NCBI GenBank assembly: GCA_003455945.1
Contig: DMPQ01000254.1
Coordinates: 2,856-12,986 of the forward strand
Direction of reading: 5' to 3'
Length of the DNA stretch: 10,131 nucleotides
DNA from: Planctomycetaceae bacterium
Lineage (GTDB): Bacteria; Planctomycetota; Planctomycetia; Pirellulales; Pirellulaceae
Shown here: one piece after another, positions 1-7,152 of the stretch
Numbering within the stretch: position 1 is the first letter of the stretch
Layout: every line of letters starts with the position of its first letter
Position numbers and translations under genes: made by a program
Notes under the pieces: generated by a model
What the model was told of the DNA's origin: nothing
Database searches by the model: none
What the model saw: only the letters and a program-made list of their open reading frames with translations

Positions 1-293
1 CTCGACCGGCGTCAGTCCGTCCGAAGACTCGGTCGCGTTCGACCGATCGCTCGGGACCGATCGCACGCTGCGACCGCCATGCCGCTTCCCGATGCCCGCC
101 TCCGACGGCTCGCGGAGTATTTCAGATCCCCCGCTTTCGATCCAGATCGATCGTTCGCCCGTGCGGCGACTCGGAGAACGCCCGAGGCAATGGTCGCTTC
201 GCATCGGGGGCAAGGAGAGAAGTCAGTTGACGAACGGAGGGGCGAAAGAACTCATCGCACGACGTTCGACGTTCGGAGCCGTCGCGGACCGAG
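1..293. other. Left-edge region, no supportable gene
   Basis: I see no credible gene here. The frame starting at base 1 is open through about 369, but its translation is Arg/Ser-rich with no recognisable motif, and it runs antisense into the DUF3299-type gene that ends at 294. The minus strand likewise gives only low-complexity translations. No rho-independent terminator with a T-tract is visible after the minus-strand gene ending at 294. The segment may be an intergenic spacer or the 3' flank of a gene outside the window. Confidence 0.5.
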
Positions 294-758
294 TCAGTCG
301 ACCTTGGCGTCGCGCAGATTGAAGACCGCCCAGATCCGATCGTCCGGACCCTTGAACGGCTTGATGTAGAAGGTCCCCGAAACGGCGATCGGCCGCGTCG
401 TGAACTCCGTCGTTTCGCCTTCGCCCAGGCGGACGATCATGCAGTCGAAGAGCATCGCTCCGGGACCGAAGCAGCACTCGAGATTGTCGCGGACCAGAAT
501 GAACTTCTGGATCCCCGACTGCTTCACGCTCGGACGGATGTAGCCGCGGATCTTGATCTGCTGTCCGTCGAGCGCGAGGATTTCGGGAGTCAGCAGGGAC
601 GCGTCGTACTCCGCGTCACGCTCGATCGGAAACTTGACGTCGTCGAACGAGATCCCCTTCGGCTCGTCCGCCGTCACCGCCGTCCCGAAGGCCGTCTGCA
701 GGGCGACGAGCGCCGCGACGGCGAGGATCCGGAGGTGCGGACGGCGAGCGTCGATCAT
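294..758 (-). CDS. Secreted DUF3299-type protein
   Basis: A 154-residue protein. I chose the ATG at 758 because it is followed by a clear signal peptide: basic residues 5-10, a hydrophobic core at about 10-25, and a probable cleavage after AVTA at residue 30. A longer in-frame start at 860 would overlap the upstream gene and add an Arg-rich, unlikely leader. The mature part carries the DUF3299-like signature: an RGYIRP strand at 71-76, FILVRD at 86-91, CCFGPG at 95-100 and a DCMIV strand at 105-109. Its start codon overlaps the stop of the upstream gene in an ATGA arrangement, so the two are probably translationally coupled. The upstream gene carries the same core, making these tandem paralogues. 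The biochemical role of DUF3299 is unknown to me; the adjacent cysteines could bind metal or form a disulfide. The family call is from memory. Confidence 0.82.
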   Translation of the reverse strand: MIDARRPHLRILAVAALVALQTAFGTAVTADEPKGISFDDVKFPIERDAEYDASLLTPEILALDGQQIKIRGYIRPSVKQSGIQKFILVRDNLECCFGPGAMLFDCMIVRLGEGETTEFTTRPIAVSGTFYIKPFKGPDDRIWAVFNLRDAKVD

Positions 759-1516
759 TTGAGGACATCCGCGTCGAGGTAGTACGCGCCGAGCTGAACG
801 CCTGCCAGTTGCCGCCCCGGCGGCTTCACCTGAAAGGTACCTCCCAGCCCGCGCGACCACAACGAGTAATTGACTCTCAGGTCGTTGGTGAAGTTCACGA
901 TCACCATGTCGGTCGCCTTGGGCTGGCCGCCGAAACAGCAGGTACCGCTGTCCCGAACCATGATGAACTGGCGCAGGTTCATCTTCGACGTTCCGGGATA
1001 AACGTATCCCCTCAGGTAGATCTTCTTGCCGACCAGGTCCGCGGCTCGGTCCGACACGATCTTGTGCTGGTTGGCGGCATCCGGCTCGAGATCGTACCAG
1101 TCGACCAGCTCGTAACCTTCAGGTACCTCGAGCCTCAGGCGAACACTGTCGCTGACGAAGCCGCCGAACAGCGTCAGGGGCCCCAGAATGGCGCCGATCC
1201 ATCCCCACCTCGCGCCGGTGTACTCGTCGGGATGCCGACGAATCATCAGCAGGCCGAGCGGACCGAGGACCATCGCGGTCAGCGAAAGCGGGAGCAGCAT
1301 GACGTTCATCAGCGTCAGCAGCGAGAGCAGGCCGGCGATCCCGCCGATCATCGCCGTACGACACGGACGCCGATAGTCGGCTGCGACGACGGAAGCCGAT
1401 CCGCTCGCAGGGGGAGCCGCAGGCGTCGCGGAGGTGGAGGCCGCCGATGATTCGGAAGGAACGAACGGGGTGGAGGTGGTCGAGAGAGGCGGAGCGGAGT
1501 CGGTTGCGGGTGTCAT
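755..1516 (-). CDS. Membrane protein with C-terminal DUF3299-like domain
   Basis: A 253-residue protein. Residues 1-48 are a low-complexity Ser/Thr/Ala/Pro stretch. Hydrophobic segments follow at about 55-72, 75-92 and 104-121, suggesting two or three membrane helices. The C-terminal domain (about 130-253) repeats the core of the downstream protein: YLRGYVYP at 167-174, FIMVRD at 184-189, CCFGG at 193-197 and DMVIV at 203-207. It probably forms a two-gene unit with the secreted paralogue, because its TGA overlaps the next ATG. The ribosome site before the ATG at 1516 is weak, and the low-complexity start makes the exact N-terminus uncertain. I infer that both DUF3299 domains act outside the cytoplasmic membrane, but the substrate is unknown. 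Confidence 0.78.
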   Translation of the reverse strand: MTPATDSAPPLSTTSTPFVPSESSAASTSATPAAPPASGSASVVAADYRRPCRTAMIGGIAGLLSLLTLMNVMLLPLSLTAMVLGPLGLLMIRRHPDEYTGARWGWIGAILGPLTLFGGFVSDSVRLRLEVPEGYELVDWYDLEPDAANQHKIVSDRAADLVGKKIYLRGYVYPGTSKMNLRQFIMVRDSGTCCFGGQPKATDMVIVNFTNDLRVNYSLWSRGLGGTFQVKPPGRQLAGVQLGAYYLDADVLK

Positions 1517-1664
1517 CCGAGAGATCTCGCGAGCGAAGAGCGGAGATGATGAATCGAGGCCCGATTCCGCCCGACCAGCGCGTGGACCTGACCTTCAGGA
1601 ACGAAGAGAGTTCGTAACGACCCCGACCCCTACCGCTGTCCGATCGAACGAACGGCGCCTCGGT

Positions 1665-3338
1665 TCAATTGACGAACCGCGCCATCCGTCCGGTCAGGAC
1701 CGACCACTGGACGGCTCCGAACAGCAGCAGCGTCAGCGTCATTCCTCCCAGAACCAGCCCGAGTCGCGGGAAACGACCGACCGCACCGACCAGCACCTCG
1801 GGGCGATTCCGATTCGGAGCGGACGCCGAGGCGGTCGGACGGGTCGCGACGGTTCGCGACGAATCGGACCAAGCTCCGAGCGATCCTACGACACGGACCG
1901 TCGGAGGGTTCGCTCTCGGTGCGAGGGCCGCCGCCTCGGTCTCGTTCGACGATTCCGAAGACGCAGGACTCGGCTCGGCCGCCTCGGCGCTTTCGACCGC
2001 CGACGCCAGCGAGGTCAGCGCCAGATTGCCGCTGGCCGGCCGCTGCGACGACTGCTTCGAGAACTTGACGTTCCCCTTCGCGATCGGTGAATTGCCGCCG
2101 CCGCCGGCTTCCGGTTCGTTCGTCGTCCCCGAGCCGCCGTCGTCGTTCGACTCCGGTTCGTTGCCGTCGTCCTCTCCCTCTTCTTCCAGGTCTGACTCGT
2201 CGAGCACCGGAAAGAACGTGTTGGCTCGCCGAACCGCATCCGGATCGATCTCCTTCAGCGCTTCGAGATGCTGCTTCGCTTCGGGAAGGGGGCAGGCCCG
2301 CAGATAGTTGATGACCGGCACGCGGACCCAACTGGTCTTCTCGTCCGCATCGCGGAAGAGCTGGACGAGCCGATCCATCACTTCCCAGTCCTCCCACCGA
2401 GCCAAATCGGGGATGACCAGGTCGGCGAGCGCCGGGCGATCGAGCATCAGTTCGAGCGAGCGGACGATCCGACGCTTGTCGATCTTGTTGCCGTCGGTGC
2501 CGTGAAATCGGAGTGCCGTGATCGCCGCATAGGTGTCCGAATAGTCGGCTTCCGGGGGCGCGAGGAAGAGCTCCTCGATCAGCGTCAGCCCCTGCTCACC
2601 GGTCAGCGTCAGGTAGCAGGCGATCAGGGCATCAAGCCCCGCCTTGTCGCGGCGATCGGTCGATCGCATCAGGCGTTCCAGCAGGGGCAGATCCCCTTCC
2701 GAACCGCAGATGCCGAGCATGGTGAAGTACAGACGCTTACGGCTGGCGCTGACATCCGGATCGGCGATCCACCCGAGCAGCCGCTCTCGATCCATCGACT
2801 CCTTCAGATCGATCACGTCCTGGTACGGCGCCTTGGCGAACTCGTCGTAGGCATCCCGCGCCAGCATCTCGTCCTCGTCCTCCAAGTAGGCGACGAAGAA
2901 CTTCAGCCGATCGGCTCCTTGAGCCGGTACGCTGTCGAGTTTGGCGAGATACTCCAGCCCGCGAGCCGAAACCCGCATCGGAGTCGACCACGCGATGTCC
3001 GGAGGCCGAACGCCTTGGACCAGGAAGCGATCCCCCGGCTTCGCATCGCCGAAGTAGATCGTCTCGATCGACTCGCCGGTCGAAACGAAGTCGCTCCCCT
3101 TCAGCACCGTCACGATCCGAAAGGTCGCACGCGTCACCTGGCTCGGATCGTCTTCCCCTTCGACGGGCGGTTCGGCCTGTTTGGCCAACTCGGCAAAGAC
3201 GACGACATCCATCCCCGCCATCTCTTCGGTGAACGTCTGCGAAACGGCCGAACAGAACGGGCAGAGCGCCGCCGAAGCCGAATCGCCGAGCGCAACGACC
3301 AAGGCGACCGTGATTGCCGTGAATCCCAGAGCACGCAT
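1665..3338 (-). CDS. Secreted, membrane-anchored HEAT-like repeat protein of planctomycete type
   Basis: A 557-residue protein counted from the ATG at 3338. That start gives a clean signal peptide (hydrophobic 5-18, cleavage near ASA at 21-23), whereas the in-frame start at 3434 would add 32 unlikely residues. Straight after the cleavage site comes ALCPFCSAVSQTF (24-36), with a CxxC at 26-29; I associate this opening with planctomycete exported proteins. Residues 40-135 look like a beta-rich domain, and about 145-370 are helical and HEAT/ARM-like. Residues 380-520 are acidic, then Ser/Ala-rich and probably disordered. A hydrophobic helix at 526-545 is followed by a short basic end, which suggests a C-terminal membrane anchor with the body outside. 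It is separated from the downstream DUF3299 pair by 148 bases. The CxxC could be redox-active, haem-binding or structural. I cannot assign a function. Confidence 0.78.
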   Translation of the reverse strand: MRALGFTAITVALVVALGDSASAALCPFCSAVSQTFTEEMAGMDVVVFAELAKQAEPPVEGEDDPSQVTRATFRIVTVLKGSDFVSTGESIETIYFGDAKPGDRFLVQGVRPPDIAWSTPMRVSARGLEYLAKLDSVPAQGADRLKFFVAYLEDEDEMLARDAYDEFAKAPYQDVIDLKESMDRERLLGWIADPDVSASRKRLYFTMLGICGSEGDLPLLERLMRSTDRRDKAGLDALIACYLTLTGEQGLTLIEELFLAPPEADYSDTYAAITALRFHGTDGNKIDKRRIVRSLELMLDRPALADLVIPDLARWEDWEVMDRLVQLFRDADEKTSWVRVPVINYLRACPLPEAKQHLEALKEIDPDAVRRANTFFPVLDESDLEEEGEDDGNEPESNDDGGSGTTNEPEAGGGGNSPIAKGNVKFSKQSSQRPASGNLALTSLASAVESAEAAEPSPASSESSNETEAAALAPRANPPTVRVVGSLGAWSDSSRTVATRPTASASAPNRNRPEVLVGAVGRFPRLGLVLGGMTLTLLLFGAVQWSVLTGRMARFVN

Positions 3339-3544
3339 GACGACGTCCGTCCGAACGGAAGTACCGAACGAGTCCGACGCCGGCGAGCGTCGGGCGAGAG
3401 GCGAGATTCCGGTTCCCGCGCCGACGGACATCATATCCCCTAACCGTCCCGCAACGCAAATGCCGTTCGACCCCGTTCTCGCCCCTCGATTGCCGAAGTT
3501 TCGCGATCCGAGACGCCGCTCCGTTTCGCTGACTGCTTCCTATC

Positions 3545-3567
3545 ACCGCCGAAGGACGCCCGGCGGT
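3545..3567. repeat. 7-bp inverted repeat (hairpin)
   Basis: ACCGCCG at 3545-3551 pairs perfectly with CGGCGGT at 3561-3567 around a 9-base loop. No T-run follows on either strand, so it is not a standard terminator. Its role is unknown; a chance palindrome is possible in DNA this GC-rich. Confidence 0.35.
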
Positions 3568-3594
3568 CGAGACGTCCCTGGGGTGAAACGCCGC

Positions 3595-3611
3595 ACTCCC
3601 GAGTCGGGAGT
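3595..3611. repeat. 7-bp inverted repeat with 3-base loop
   Basis: ACTCCCG at 3595-3601 pairs with CGGGAGT at 3605-3611 around AGT. As double-stranded DNA it is a near-perfect palindrome and could be an operator for a dimeric regulator. No T-tract follows. Confidence 0.35.
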
Positions 3612-3707
3612 CGCTACCGGTTGACGGAGCCGATCGACCGGGTCGCTCGGACGCGACGATTCTCGACGGCTCTTCCCCTCGTTCCCGTCGTCGATCTCTC
3701 ATGTTGC

Positions 3708-3738
3708 TCTCCCCCGCGAATCCGAAAGGCGGGGGAGA
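3708..3738. repeat. 10-bp perfect hairpin upstream of the Ubl gene
   Basis: TCTCCCCCGC at 3708-3717 pairs perfectly with GCGGGGGAGA at 3729-3738 around an 11-base loop. This is the strongest stem I noticed in the window. It lies 172 bases before the Ubl ATG and just upstream of the candidate promoter at 3742-3770. It lacks a T-tract on either strand, so it is at best a non-canonical terminator. It may insulate the operon from upstream transcription or be part of an RNA. Confidence 0.5.
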
Positions 3739-3741
3739 CCG

Positions 3742-3770
3742 TTGGATTCGCTCCCTTCGACGGCTAAGAT
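3742..3770 (+). promoter_or_regulatory. Candidate sigma70-like promoter for the Ubl gene
   Basis: TTGGAT at 3742-3747 and TAAGAT at 3765-3770 are separated by exactly 17 bases. The -35 matches consensus at 3 of 6 positions and the -10 at 4 of 6. The predicted transcript would start near 3777 and carry a leader of roughly 134 bases. The call is weak because planctomycete promoters are poorly defined and no data support it. Confidence 0.28.
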
Positions 3771-3895
3771 CGGATCGCGGTCGACGAACTAGCCCCGTCA
3801 GATACCGACGCGGTGACCAACGTCAGGTCGGAACGAGCGGGGGCGGACCGCCGCACGATCGACCCGACTCGGTCCGCCGTCACCGCAATCGCTTC

Positions 3896-3901
3896 GAGGA
3901 G
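3896..3901 (+). promoter_or_regulatory. Ribosome binding site fixing the Ubl start
   Basis: GAGGAG ends 9 bases before the ATG at 3911. It supports this start over the in-frame ATG at 3701, whose extra 70 residues are Arg-rich and unlike the Ubl fold. Confidence 0.6.
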
Positions 3902-3910
3902 TACGGTGGG

Positions 3911-4213
3911 ATGGCCGAAGTCGCAGCACAGCCGAGGCAGGGGACGCGGGTCACGTTTCTCGATCAGACCGGAGCCAAGTCGGTCGATGCGGTGATCGCC
4001 GATACCGTCACCGTGAAGCGCATCCTGCCGAACATCATCACCAAGATGAACCTGCCGGTGATGGGGCCGGACGGGCAGCCGATGAGCTACAGCCTCGACC
4101 ACAAGGAGGGAGGCAAGCGGTTGCGTGAAGACGAAACGCTGGTTCAGGCGCGGGTCAAGGATGGGGATCATCTGATCATCTATCCCGAGATCGTGGCCGG
4201 TCGAGGCGCGTAA
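3911..4213 (+). CDS. YukD/EsaB-like ubiquitin-like protein (Ubl)
   Basis: A 100-residue beta-grasp protein, the probable modifier of the locus. Residues 12-18 form the first strand and 24-31 the second. The helix lies at about 32-47 (TVKRILPNIITKM), and SYSLDHKEGGKRL (59-71) leads into the signature DETLVQARVKDGDHLIIYP (74-92), which matches the end of YukD/EsaB-type folds. Unlike plain YukD, a short tail follows the last strand and ends GRGA (G97, R98, G99, A100). There is no terminal Gly-Gly. G99 would become C-terminal if a single Ala were removed, a plausible job for the neighbouring JAMM protease; alternatively G97 or A100 could be the active end. It is the first gene of the plus-strand cluster, with a good ribosome site, and is separated by 333 bases from the E2 gene. 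The fold call is firm; its use as a conjugated modifier is inferred from the neighbours. Confidence 0.85.
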   Translation: MAEVAAQPRQGTRVTFLDQTGAKSVDAVIADTVTVKRILPNIITKMNLPVMGPDGQPMSYSLDHKEGGKRLREDETLVQARVKDGDHLIIYPEIVAGRGA

Positions 4214-4546
4214 AGTCGCGGCTCGGTCGAGCGCTGCGGCAGCGATCGCCGCAACCGCCGATCTTCCCGGTTCGTTTTGCCGCTGCCTGAGCCGCCGCCG
4301 TCCGAACTGCCTTGCCCGAGCATGCAACGTCCGATCGTGCGAACGACCAGTCGAAAGCGGACGTTCGGCTCGTCGAGGTCCCTGTCCCGCCGACTTATCC
4401 CGACGTGAACGTTCGACTTTCGATCGAGCATTGCGAGGGGGAGTGAGCGGTCGGCTGTCGGATCGCCGACGATCCGGTTCCGTTCGCAACCTGCCGACGA
4501 TCCTTCAGCGTGGTCAAGAGACCGGCCGCCGGCCGGCGGGAACGGA
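4214..4546 (+). other. 333-base spacer between Ubl and E2 genes
   Basis: No supportable gene. One plus-strand frame is open across most of it, but it has no good start and translates to Arg/Ser-rich sequence without motifs; its scattered cysteines do not make a convincing RING or zinc ribbon. A minus-strand frame at 4180-4431 also looks random. A compact hairpin sits just before the E2 start (4522-4536). The gap is long for an operon and could hold a separate promoter or a leader that sets Ubl and E2 levels apart. Confidence 0.45.
4522..4536 (+). repeat. GC hairpin next to the E2 ribosome site
   Basis: CCGGCC at 4522-4527 pairs with GGCCGG at 4531-4536 around GCC. It ends 10 bases before the E2 ATG, touching the only purine-rich stretch that could serve as its ribosome site (GGCGGGA, 4535-4541). 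It could damp translation of the E2; in GC-rich DNA it could also be chance. Confidence 0.35.
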
Positions 4547-5239
4547 ATGATGACGCAGCTCTCCCCTCGCGACCGACGACTCCGCTCCGACCTCGAAGCG
4601 ATGCAGCGCCTTCAGGAGCAGAGTTCGATCATCCGGTTCGTCGCCTCCGCCCATGCGGATCTCTACACCGTCACGTTTCTCGGATCGGGCGTTTGGCGAG
4701 ATCCCGCCTCCAACGAAGTGCGTCTGCGGCACGAGCATGTGGTGACGATCGGCCTGACCGCCGCCTATCCGCGGATGATGCCCGAGTTGAGTTGGCGGAC
4801 GCCGATCTTTCATCCCAATATCTCGGCCGGCGGTGTCGTCTGTCTCGGCGGCTACCAGACGCACTGGGTGCCGAGCCTGAAGCTCGACGAACTCTGCCAG
4901 ATGCTCTGGGACATGACTCGCTACGCCAACTACGACGTCGAGAGTCCGTACAACCGCGAGGCGGCGATCTGGGCCAAGTCGCATGCCGCCAGCTTTCCGC
5001 TCGACAACCGGCCGTTGCGGGACCGGTTCGAGACGGCGGCGCCATCGACGGCGGCTCGCGAACCGTTCCCCGGATCCTCTCGCTCTCAGACGAGCTCTTC
5101 GGCGTCGATGCCTGCCGCGGTTCCGGTCGGGGCTGCAGCAGTCCCGATCGTTCCCGACGACGAGGTGATCTTCCTCGAGGCCGAGGTGATCGAGTCGGCG
5201 GAGGTCGAACCGGTATCGGACATCCTGTTCATCGACTGA
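4547..5239 (+). CDS. E2-like ubiquitin-conjugating enzyme, active-site Cys present
   Basis: A 230-residue protein with an E2 (UBC) fold at about 5-145. It should accept the Ubl from the E1 as a thioester and transfer it to a target. The core reads YPRMMPELSW (74-83), then HPN at 89-91 and the catalytic Cys at 99 in VVCLGG. W107 and P109 follow in the place of the eukaryotic WSP segment, then helix LDELCQMLWDM (113-123). This matches the eukaryotic HPN-to-Cys spacing of ten. After the core comes DNRPLRD (153-159), shared at the same residue numbers with the second E2-fold protein of the cluster. The remaining 70 residues are low complexity and end in two hydrophobic-acidic motifs, EVIFLEAE (206-213) and SDILFID at the extreme C-terminus (224-230). 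Such tails are absent from minimal E2s. The next gene follows after 26 bases. The E2 call is strong; the target is unknown. Confidence 0.9.
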   Translation: MMTQLSPRDRRLRSDLEAMQRLQEQSSIIRFVASAHADLYTVTFLGSGVWRDPASNEVRLRHEHVVTIGLTAAYPRMMPELSWRTPIFHPNISAGGVVCLGGYQTHWVPSLKLDELCQMLWDMTRYANYDVESPYNREAAIWAKSHAASFPLDNRPLRDRFETAAPSTAAREPFPGSSRSQTSSSASMPAAVPVGAAAVPIVPDDEVIFLEAEVIESAEVEPVSDILFID

Positions 5240-5265
5240 GACGACGAGCGAGCAGGTAAGGCCCG

Positions 5266-5841
5266 ATGCCCGAACGACCGGGAGCGACCCCGATGAACGA
5301 CAGCGCGAACCTGCCGCACAAGCCGGCTCCGATCGGCCGCGGCTCCGCCGGCTGCTGTCTTATCGGTCGCTGGCACCGGGAGTGTCCGGTCTTCATCCGC
5401 TCGTCCACCCTCGACGCGATTCTCGACTTCTCGGCTCAGGATCTGCGGTGCGAGCGAGGGGGCTTCCTGCTGGGAGGGGCGTATCGCGACACCGTGCCGT
5501 ACGTCGAGATCCGACACTTCGCGCCGGCTCGCCAGACGGTCGGTGCGGCCGCTTCGATGCGATTCACGCACGAAACCTGGTCGGGACTCAGGCGGGACCT
5601 GGAACAGAGTTTTCCGGGGGAGTCGGTCGTCGGTTGGCACCATACTCATCCCGATCTCGGCGTCTTCCTGTCGAGCTACGATCGCTTCATCCATCGGAAC
5701 TTCTTCTCGCAGCCGTGGCAGGCGGCGCTGGTGGTCGATCCGTGCCGATGCGAACTCGGCCTCTTCCAGTGGATCGACGGTAAGCTGATCGATGTCGGAT
5801 TCGCGCTGATCGACGACCCTCGTCAGCGGCGAGTCGGCTGA
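5266..5841 (+). CDS. Soluble JAMM/JAB (MPN+) isopeptidase
   Basis: A 191-residue zinc metalloprotease of the JAB family, expected to cleave the Ubl precursor or remove the Ubl from conjugates. All JAMM ligands are present: the general-base Glu at 63 in CERGGFLLGG, His126-Thr-His128, Ser136 and Asp139, in the exact HxH-x7-S-x2-D spacing. Further signatures are FTHETW (100-105), HPDLGVFLS (128-136), NFF (145-147) and ALVVDPCR (154-161), nearly all repeated in the membrane-bound JAMM protein two genes on. There is no signal peptide or membrane helix, so it should act in the cytosol. The start is uncertain: the ATG at 5266 has AGG nine bases upstream, while an in-frame ATG at 5293 has a better GGGAG at eight bases and would remove nine residues before the domain. 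It sits between E2 and E1, 117 bases before the chosen E1 start. Confidence 0.88.
   Translation: MPERPGATPMNDSANLPHKPAPIGRGSAGCCLIGRWHRECPVFIRSSTLDAILDFSAQDLRCERGGFLLGGAYRDTVPYVEIRHFAPARQTVGAAASMRFTHETWSGLRRDLEQSFPGESVVGWHHTHPDLGVFLSSYDRFIHRNFFSQPWQAALVVDPCRCELGLFQWIDGKLIDVGFALIDDPRQRRVG
5280..5284 (+). promoter_or_regulatory. Shine-Dalgarno-like site favouring an internal JAMM start
   Basis: GGGAG ends 8 bases before the in-frame ATG at 5293. It makes that ATG a serious alternative to 5266 for the soluble JAMM gene. Confidence 0.4.
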
Positions 5842-5940
5842 GCGGACGGTCGAGAGAACGGACGCCCGAGAATTGGGTCGCAAGTTCGTTTGCTGCCGGT
5901 CGTCGACGTCGGCCGAGAGATGCGGTCAGTGCAACGACGC

Positions 5941-5947
5941 GGAGGAG
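5941..5947 (+). promoter_or_regulatory. Ribosome binding site of the E1 gene
   Basis: GGAGGAG ends 11 bases before the ATG at 5959. It supports that start rather than the in-frame TTG at 5890 or the in-frame ATG at 5920. Confidence 0.55.
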
Positions 5948-5958
5948 AGACAACAGGC

Positions 5959-7148
5959 ATGTCGAGCAGTCGACCGTGGATCATCGACGACGATCGCTAC
6001 GAACGGCTCCGGCTGATCGCGTGGTGGGACCAGGAGCGACTGGCTCGCGCCCGAGTGCTGGTCGTCGGCGCCGGCGCGCTCGGTAACGAGGTGCTCAAGA
6101 ACCTGGCGCTGATCGGCGTCGGGCGGATCGACATCATCGACTTCGATCGGATCGAAGCGTCGAACCTGACTCGTTCGGTCCTCTTCCGGCAGCGCGACTG
6201 CGGACGATCCAAGGCGGAGTCGGCGGCGGCGGCCCTTGCCGACCTCAATCCCGACTGTCGAGTCGTCGGGCGGAGCGCCGACGTGCTCGACGATGTCGGC
6301 CTCGGCTGGATCCGCGAGATGGACGTGGTGATCGGCTGTCTGGACAATCGCGAAGCCCGACTCTGGCTGAATCGGATGTGCTGGAAGGTCGGCGTTCCCT
6401 GGATCGACGGCGGAATCCAGGAGATCAACGGGGTCGTCAAGGTCTTCGTCCCTCCGGCAAGCGCCTGTTACGAGTGCGCCATGACCGAGAACGACTATCG
6501 GCTGATCAACCTGCGCTACAGCTGCCCGCTGCTGCGTCGCGAAGATCTGCTGGCCGGGCGAGTCCCGACCGCTCCCACGATCGCTTCGATCATCGGAGGC
6601 ATGCAGACTCAGGAGGCGTTGAAGCTGATCCACGGATTGCCGGTCCAGGCCGGCAAGATCTTCGTCTTCAACGGCGCCACGAACCAGTTCTACTCGACCG
6701 CCATTCAGCGGCGCGAGGAGTGTCTGAGTCACGAGAGCTGGGGCGAGCCGATCGTCGGCCCCTTTTCGGCCGAGCGGCATCGGGTCGAAGAGTTGCTGGA
6801 CTGGGCGGCGGCGACCTACGGCGCCGGTGACTGGGAACTGGTGCTCGACCGCGATCTGGTGCTCGCCTTCGGCTGTCAGGTCTGCGGCGAGCGGCGCTAC
6901 GTGCTGCAGGTGCTGTCGCGGGTCGGTCATTCCGAGGCGACCTGCGCGGCGTGCGGTCAGATGATGACGGCCGAGCGGGTCCACCGGATCGGTCGGAACG
7001 ATCGAGGGGCCGACCTGACCTTGCGGCGAGCAGGGATTCCGCCGCTGGACATCGTTCGGTTGAGATCCGGCGAACGCGAGCTCTTCGTGCTGCTCGACGG
7101 GGATCGACACGAGGTCCTGGGAGATCAGCGCGGCATGCGAGGGAGCGG

Positions 7149-7152
<4 letters not shown>
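5959..7152 (+). CDS. E1-like Ubl-activating enzyme (ThiF/HesA/MoeB fold) with C-terminal zinc ribbon
   Basis: A 397-residue enzyme expected to adenylate the Ubl C-terminus with ATP and hold it as a thioester. The Rossmann part has GAGALG at 37-42, acidic D61 and D63 after the second strand, N69 with arginine R72 in SNLTR (68-72), K85, and DNREAR at 129-134. A CxxC sits at 170-173. The likely catalytic Cys is C189 in RYSCPLL, followed by PTAPTIASIIGGMQTQEALKL (203-223), the usual E1 segment after the active site. The C-terminal part, about 265-397, is unusual: it holds paired CxxC knuckles, CQVC at 306-309 and CAAC at 329-332, which look like a zinc ribbon. This could recruit E2 or target in place of a ubiquitin-fold domain. 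The start at 5959 follows a strong ribosome site. The stop overlaps the next start (ATGA). The role of C189 is assigned by position only. Confidence 0.9.

Larger units (their letters stand above)
3339..3910. other. Divergent intergenic region between HEAT-like gene and Ubl operon
   Basis: 572 bases without a convincing gene. The region lies between the minus-strand HEAT-like gene and the plus-strand Ubl gene, so promoters for both should lie here. It holds three compact hairpins (3545-3567, 3595-3611, 3708-3738) and one weak sigma70-like promoter (3742-3770). The Ubl frame is open back to 3701, but the extra residues are Arg-rich with no recognisable motif and the ribosome site fits the later ATG, so I do not treat them as coding. 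Confidence 0.55.

Noticed and set aside
809-1450. Plus-strand open frame of 213 codons
   Set aside because: It is the shadow of the DUF3299-like membrane gene; its translation is His/Arg/Gln-rich low complexity.
1517-1664. Palindrome AGATCT region and possible promoter before the DUF3299 pair
   Set aside because: Only a short palindrome and no convincing -35/-10 pair; not enough to call a site.
2268-3443. Plus-strand open frame of 391 codons
   Set aside because: It is antisense to the HEAT-like gene, whose minus-strand frame has a signal peptide, repeats and a membrane anchor. The plus translation has no motif.
4238-4287. Possible long stem GGCAGCG/CGCTGCC after the Ubl gene, considered as a terminator
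   Set aside because: The stem is only 7 bp around a 36-base loop with no T-tract after it; chance pairing is likely in this composition.
5926-7110. Minus-strand open frame of 394 codons
   Set aside because: It is an exact shadow of the E1 gene, which has clear ThiF motifs on the plus strand.
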